Assembly (NCBI RefSeq): GCF_024499055.1
Contig: NZ_CP071249.1
Location: 434,001-498,000 of the forward strand
Direction of reading: 5' to 3'
DNA from: Turicibacter bilis
GTDB lineage: Bacteria > Bacillota_I > Bacilli_A > MOL361 > Turicibacteraceae
Length of the DNA stretch: 64,000 bases
The translations under genes were made by a program, and so were the position numbers. Shown here piece by piece: positions 63,177 through 64,000 of this stretch (position 1 is its first letter; each line of letters opens with the position of its first letter). The notes beneath the pieces were generated by a model. That model ran no database searches. It saw only the letters and a program-made list of their open reading frames with translations, and was not told the DNA's origin.

Positions 63177-63213
63177 TAAAAAAAGTGATGTCGCTACGTG
63201 ACATCACTTTTTT
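63177..63213 (-). terminator. Terminator after the ABC ATPase gene
   Basis: AAAAAAGTGATGTC pairs with GACATCACTTTTTT around a 7-base loop, flanking the stop codon. It separates ATPase and binding-protein genes, which is unusual for one importer and implies separate transcription. Confidence 0.9.
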
Positions 63214-64000
63214 TATGAGAATAATAATTCATCACTGAGCGATCCATTATGCACATTTTTTTCAAATTGATGTAATAATTTTTCAGGCGTTAGTTCTTGT
63301 TTTTCATGGCCACTAATATCAAGAACAATCTGTCCTTCATGTAGCATGATTAAACGAGATCCATATTTAATCGCATGCGTTAAATTATGCGTAATCATTA
63401 ACGTCGTAATCTTTGATTCTTGGACCATTTGATTCGTTAAATCCATAATTTTAGCGGATGTTTTAGGATCGAGTGCTGCCGTATGCTCGTCAAGCAGTAA
63501 TAAATCGGGCTTCACCAAAGTCGCCATAATTAAAGAGAGCGCTTGACGTTGCCCTCCTGATAATAGACCAACTGGAGTTTGCAATTGATTTTCAAGCCCA
63601 AGTTGGAGAGGAGCAACGATTGCTTTAAATGTTTCAATATCTTTTCTAGATTCTAAAAATGCTAAACCAAATCGTTTTCCCTTATTACGAGCCAAGGATA
63701 AGTTTTGTTGAATGGTTAAAGAAGGTGAAGTTCCGAGCGTTGGATCTTGAAAGACGCGTGAGATAAAGCGTGTCCGTTGATATTCCTTTAGTTGGGTAAT
63801 CTCATGATTAAGTAAGGAAATAACCCCTGCATCGGGTGTTAACGTTCCGGAGATTAGATTTAATAAGGTTGACTTTCCGGCACCATTACTTCCAATCACC
63901 GTCACAAACTCTCCTTCTTCAATCGTTAAATCCAACCCCTGAAAAATTTTCTTTTCATTGACGGTATTCGGATAAAAAGTTTTACTTAATTGTTGAATGT
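63213..64000 (-). CDS. ABC transporter ATP-binding protein, 5' end outside window
   Basis: The minus-strand frame is open to the end of the window (QQLSKTFYPNTVNEKKIFQGLDLTI precedes the internal methionine), so the start lies outside. About 262 residues are visible: Walker A VIGSNGAGKST, Q-loop region SRVFQDPTLG, signature LLSGGQRQALSL, Walker B DLLLLDEHTAALDP, and the H-loop MITHNLTHAI. Together with the TrpX-like lipoprotein this fits the ATPase of a TrpXYZ-type amino acid importer (YlmA/TrpZ). A permease gene is expected just upstream on this strand. Confidence 0.92.
   Translation of the reverse strand, partial: IQQLSKTFYPNTVNEKKIFQGLDLTIEEGEFVTVIGSNGAGKSTLLNLISGTLTPDAGVISLLNHEITQLKEYQRTRFISRVFQDPTLGTSPSLTIQQNLSLARNKGKRFGLAFLESRKDIETFKAIVAPLQLGLENQLQTPVGLLSGGQRQALSLIMATLVKPDLLLLDEHTAALDPKTSAKIMDLTNQMVQESKITTLMITHNLTHAIKYGSRLIMLHEGQIVLDISGHEKQELTPEKLLHQFEKNVHNGSLSDELLFS

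Overview
The window comes from a low-GC Bacillota. Start codons are preceded by strong AGGAGG-type ribosome binding sites, short U-tailed terminators are frequent, and the gene set is typical of the phylum: a UvrX-type polymerase with YolD, DUF1659 with DUF2922, an EF-G-binding FusB-type protein, lipoteichoic acid synthase-like and CD3324-type proteins. A gut commensal such as Turicibacter would fit, but no rRNA or tRNA gene is present to settle it.

Layout. (1) 1-9.3 kb: the end of a giant coiled-coil ATPase gene, a two-gene unit (PvuRts1I-like modification-dependent endonuclease plus SAM methyltransferase), then a graveyard of remnants (a NTP-pyrophosphatase copy fused to a broken ssb, a nitroreductase, a 239-bp internally deleted IS256 element) mixed with intact small genes (CD3324-type regulator, EF-G-binding protein). 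(2) 9.3-10.7 kb: a MerR regulator and an aldo/keto reductase, each with a 19-bp-spacer MerR-type promoter. (3) 9-37 kb: the most unusual part. A large family of structured repeats, all in the same orientation, lies in blocks between acquired genes. Each unit has a palindromic module bounded by CCCGCTAC and GTAGCGGG (about 135 or 225 bp), followed in most copies by a 255-320 bp module with two or three further hairpins. Stems in both modules differ between copies by compensatory changes, so a folded RNA or single-stranded DNA appears to be under selection. Between blocks lie a clostridial tetracycline resistance operon tetA(P)-tetB(P) with its leader and attenuator, a sialate O-acetylesterase-like gene with a PadR regulator, a GNAT acetyltransferase, an NTF2-like gene inside a small transposon with a clear 8-bp target duplication, an SOS-controlled Y-family polymerase with YolD, two secreted or membrane gene groups, two identical IS256 copies, one ISL3 copy and fragments of IS3 and IS1595 elements. 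(4) 37-64 kb: ordinary chromosome. It holds DUF1659/DUF2922, a MazG-like enzyme, a PLD-helicase, a SIMPL protein, an M42 peptidase, two copies of a guanine-class riboswitch generated by a tandem duplication, an S1-domain protein, an LtaS-like enzyme, a MATE exporter, zinc-ribbon and DUF3888 proteins, YyaL, an ArAE/FUSC-type protein, an SDR, asparagine synthetase, a YiiX-like hydrolase, a RelA/SpoT-domain protein, an asparaginase and a TrpX-like ABC importer that runs off the end.

How it fits together. The stable chromosomal genes on both sides are mostly single-gene units ended by terminators. The 9-37 kb part behaves as a landing zone: tandem structured repeats accumulate acquired genes between and even inside them, and transposons of several families have inserted repeatedly. 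No integrase, Cas gene or reverse transcriptase is visible that would explain the repeats.
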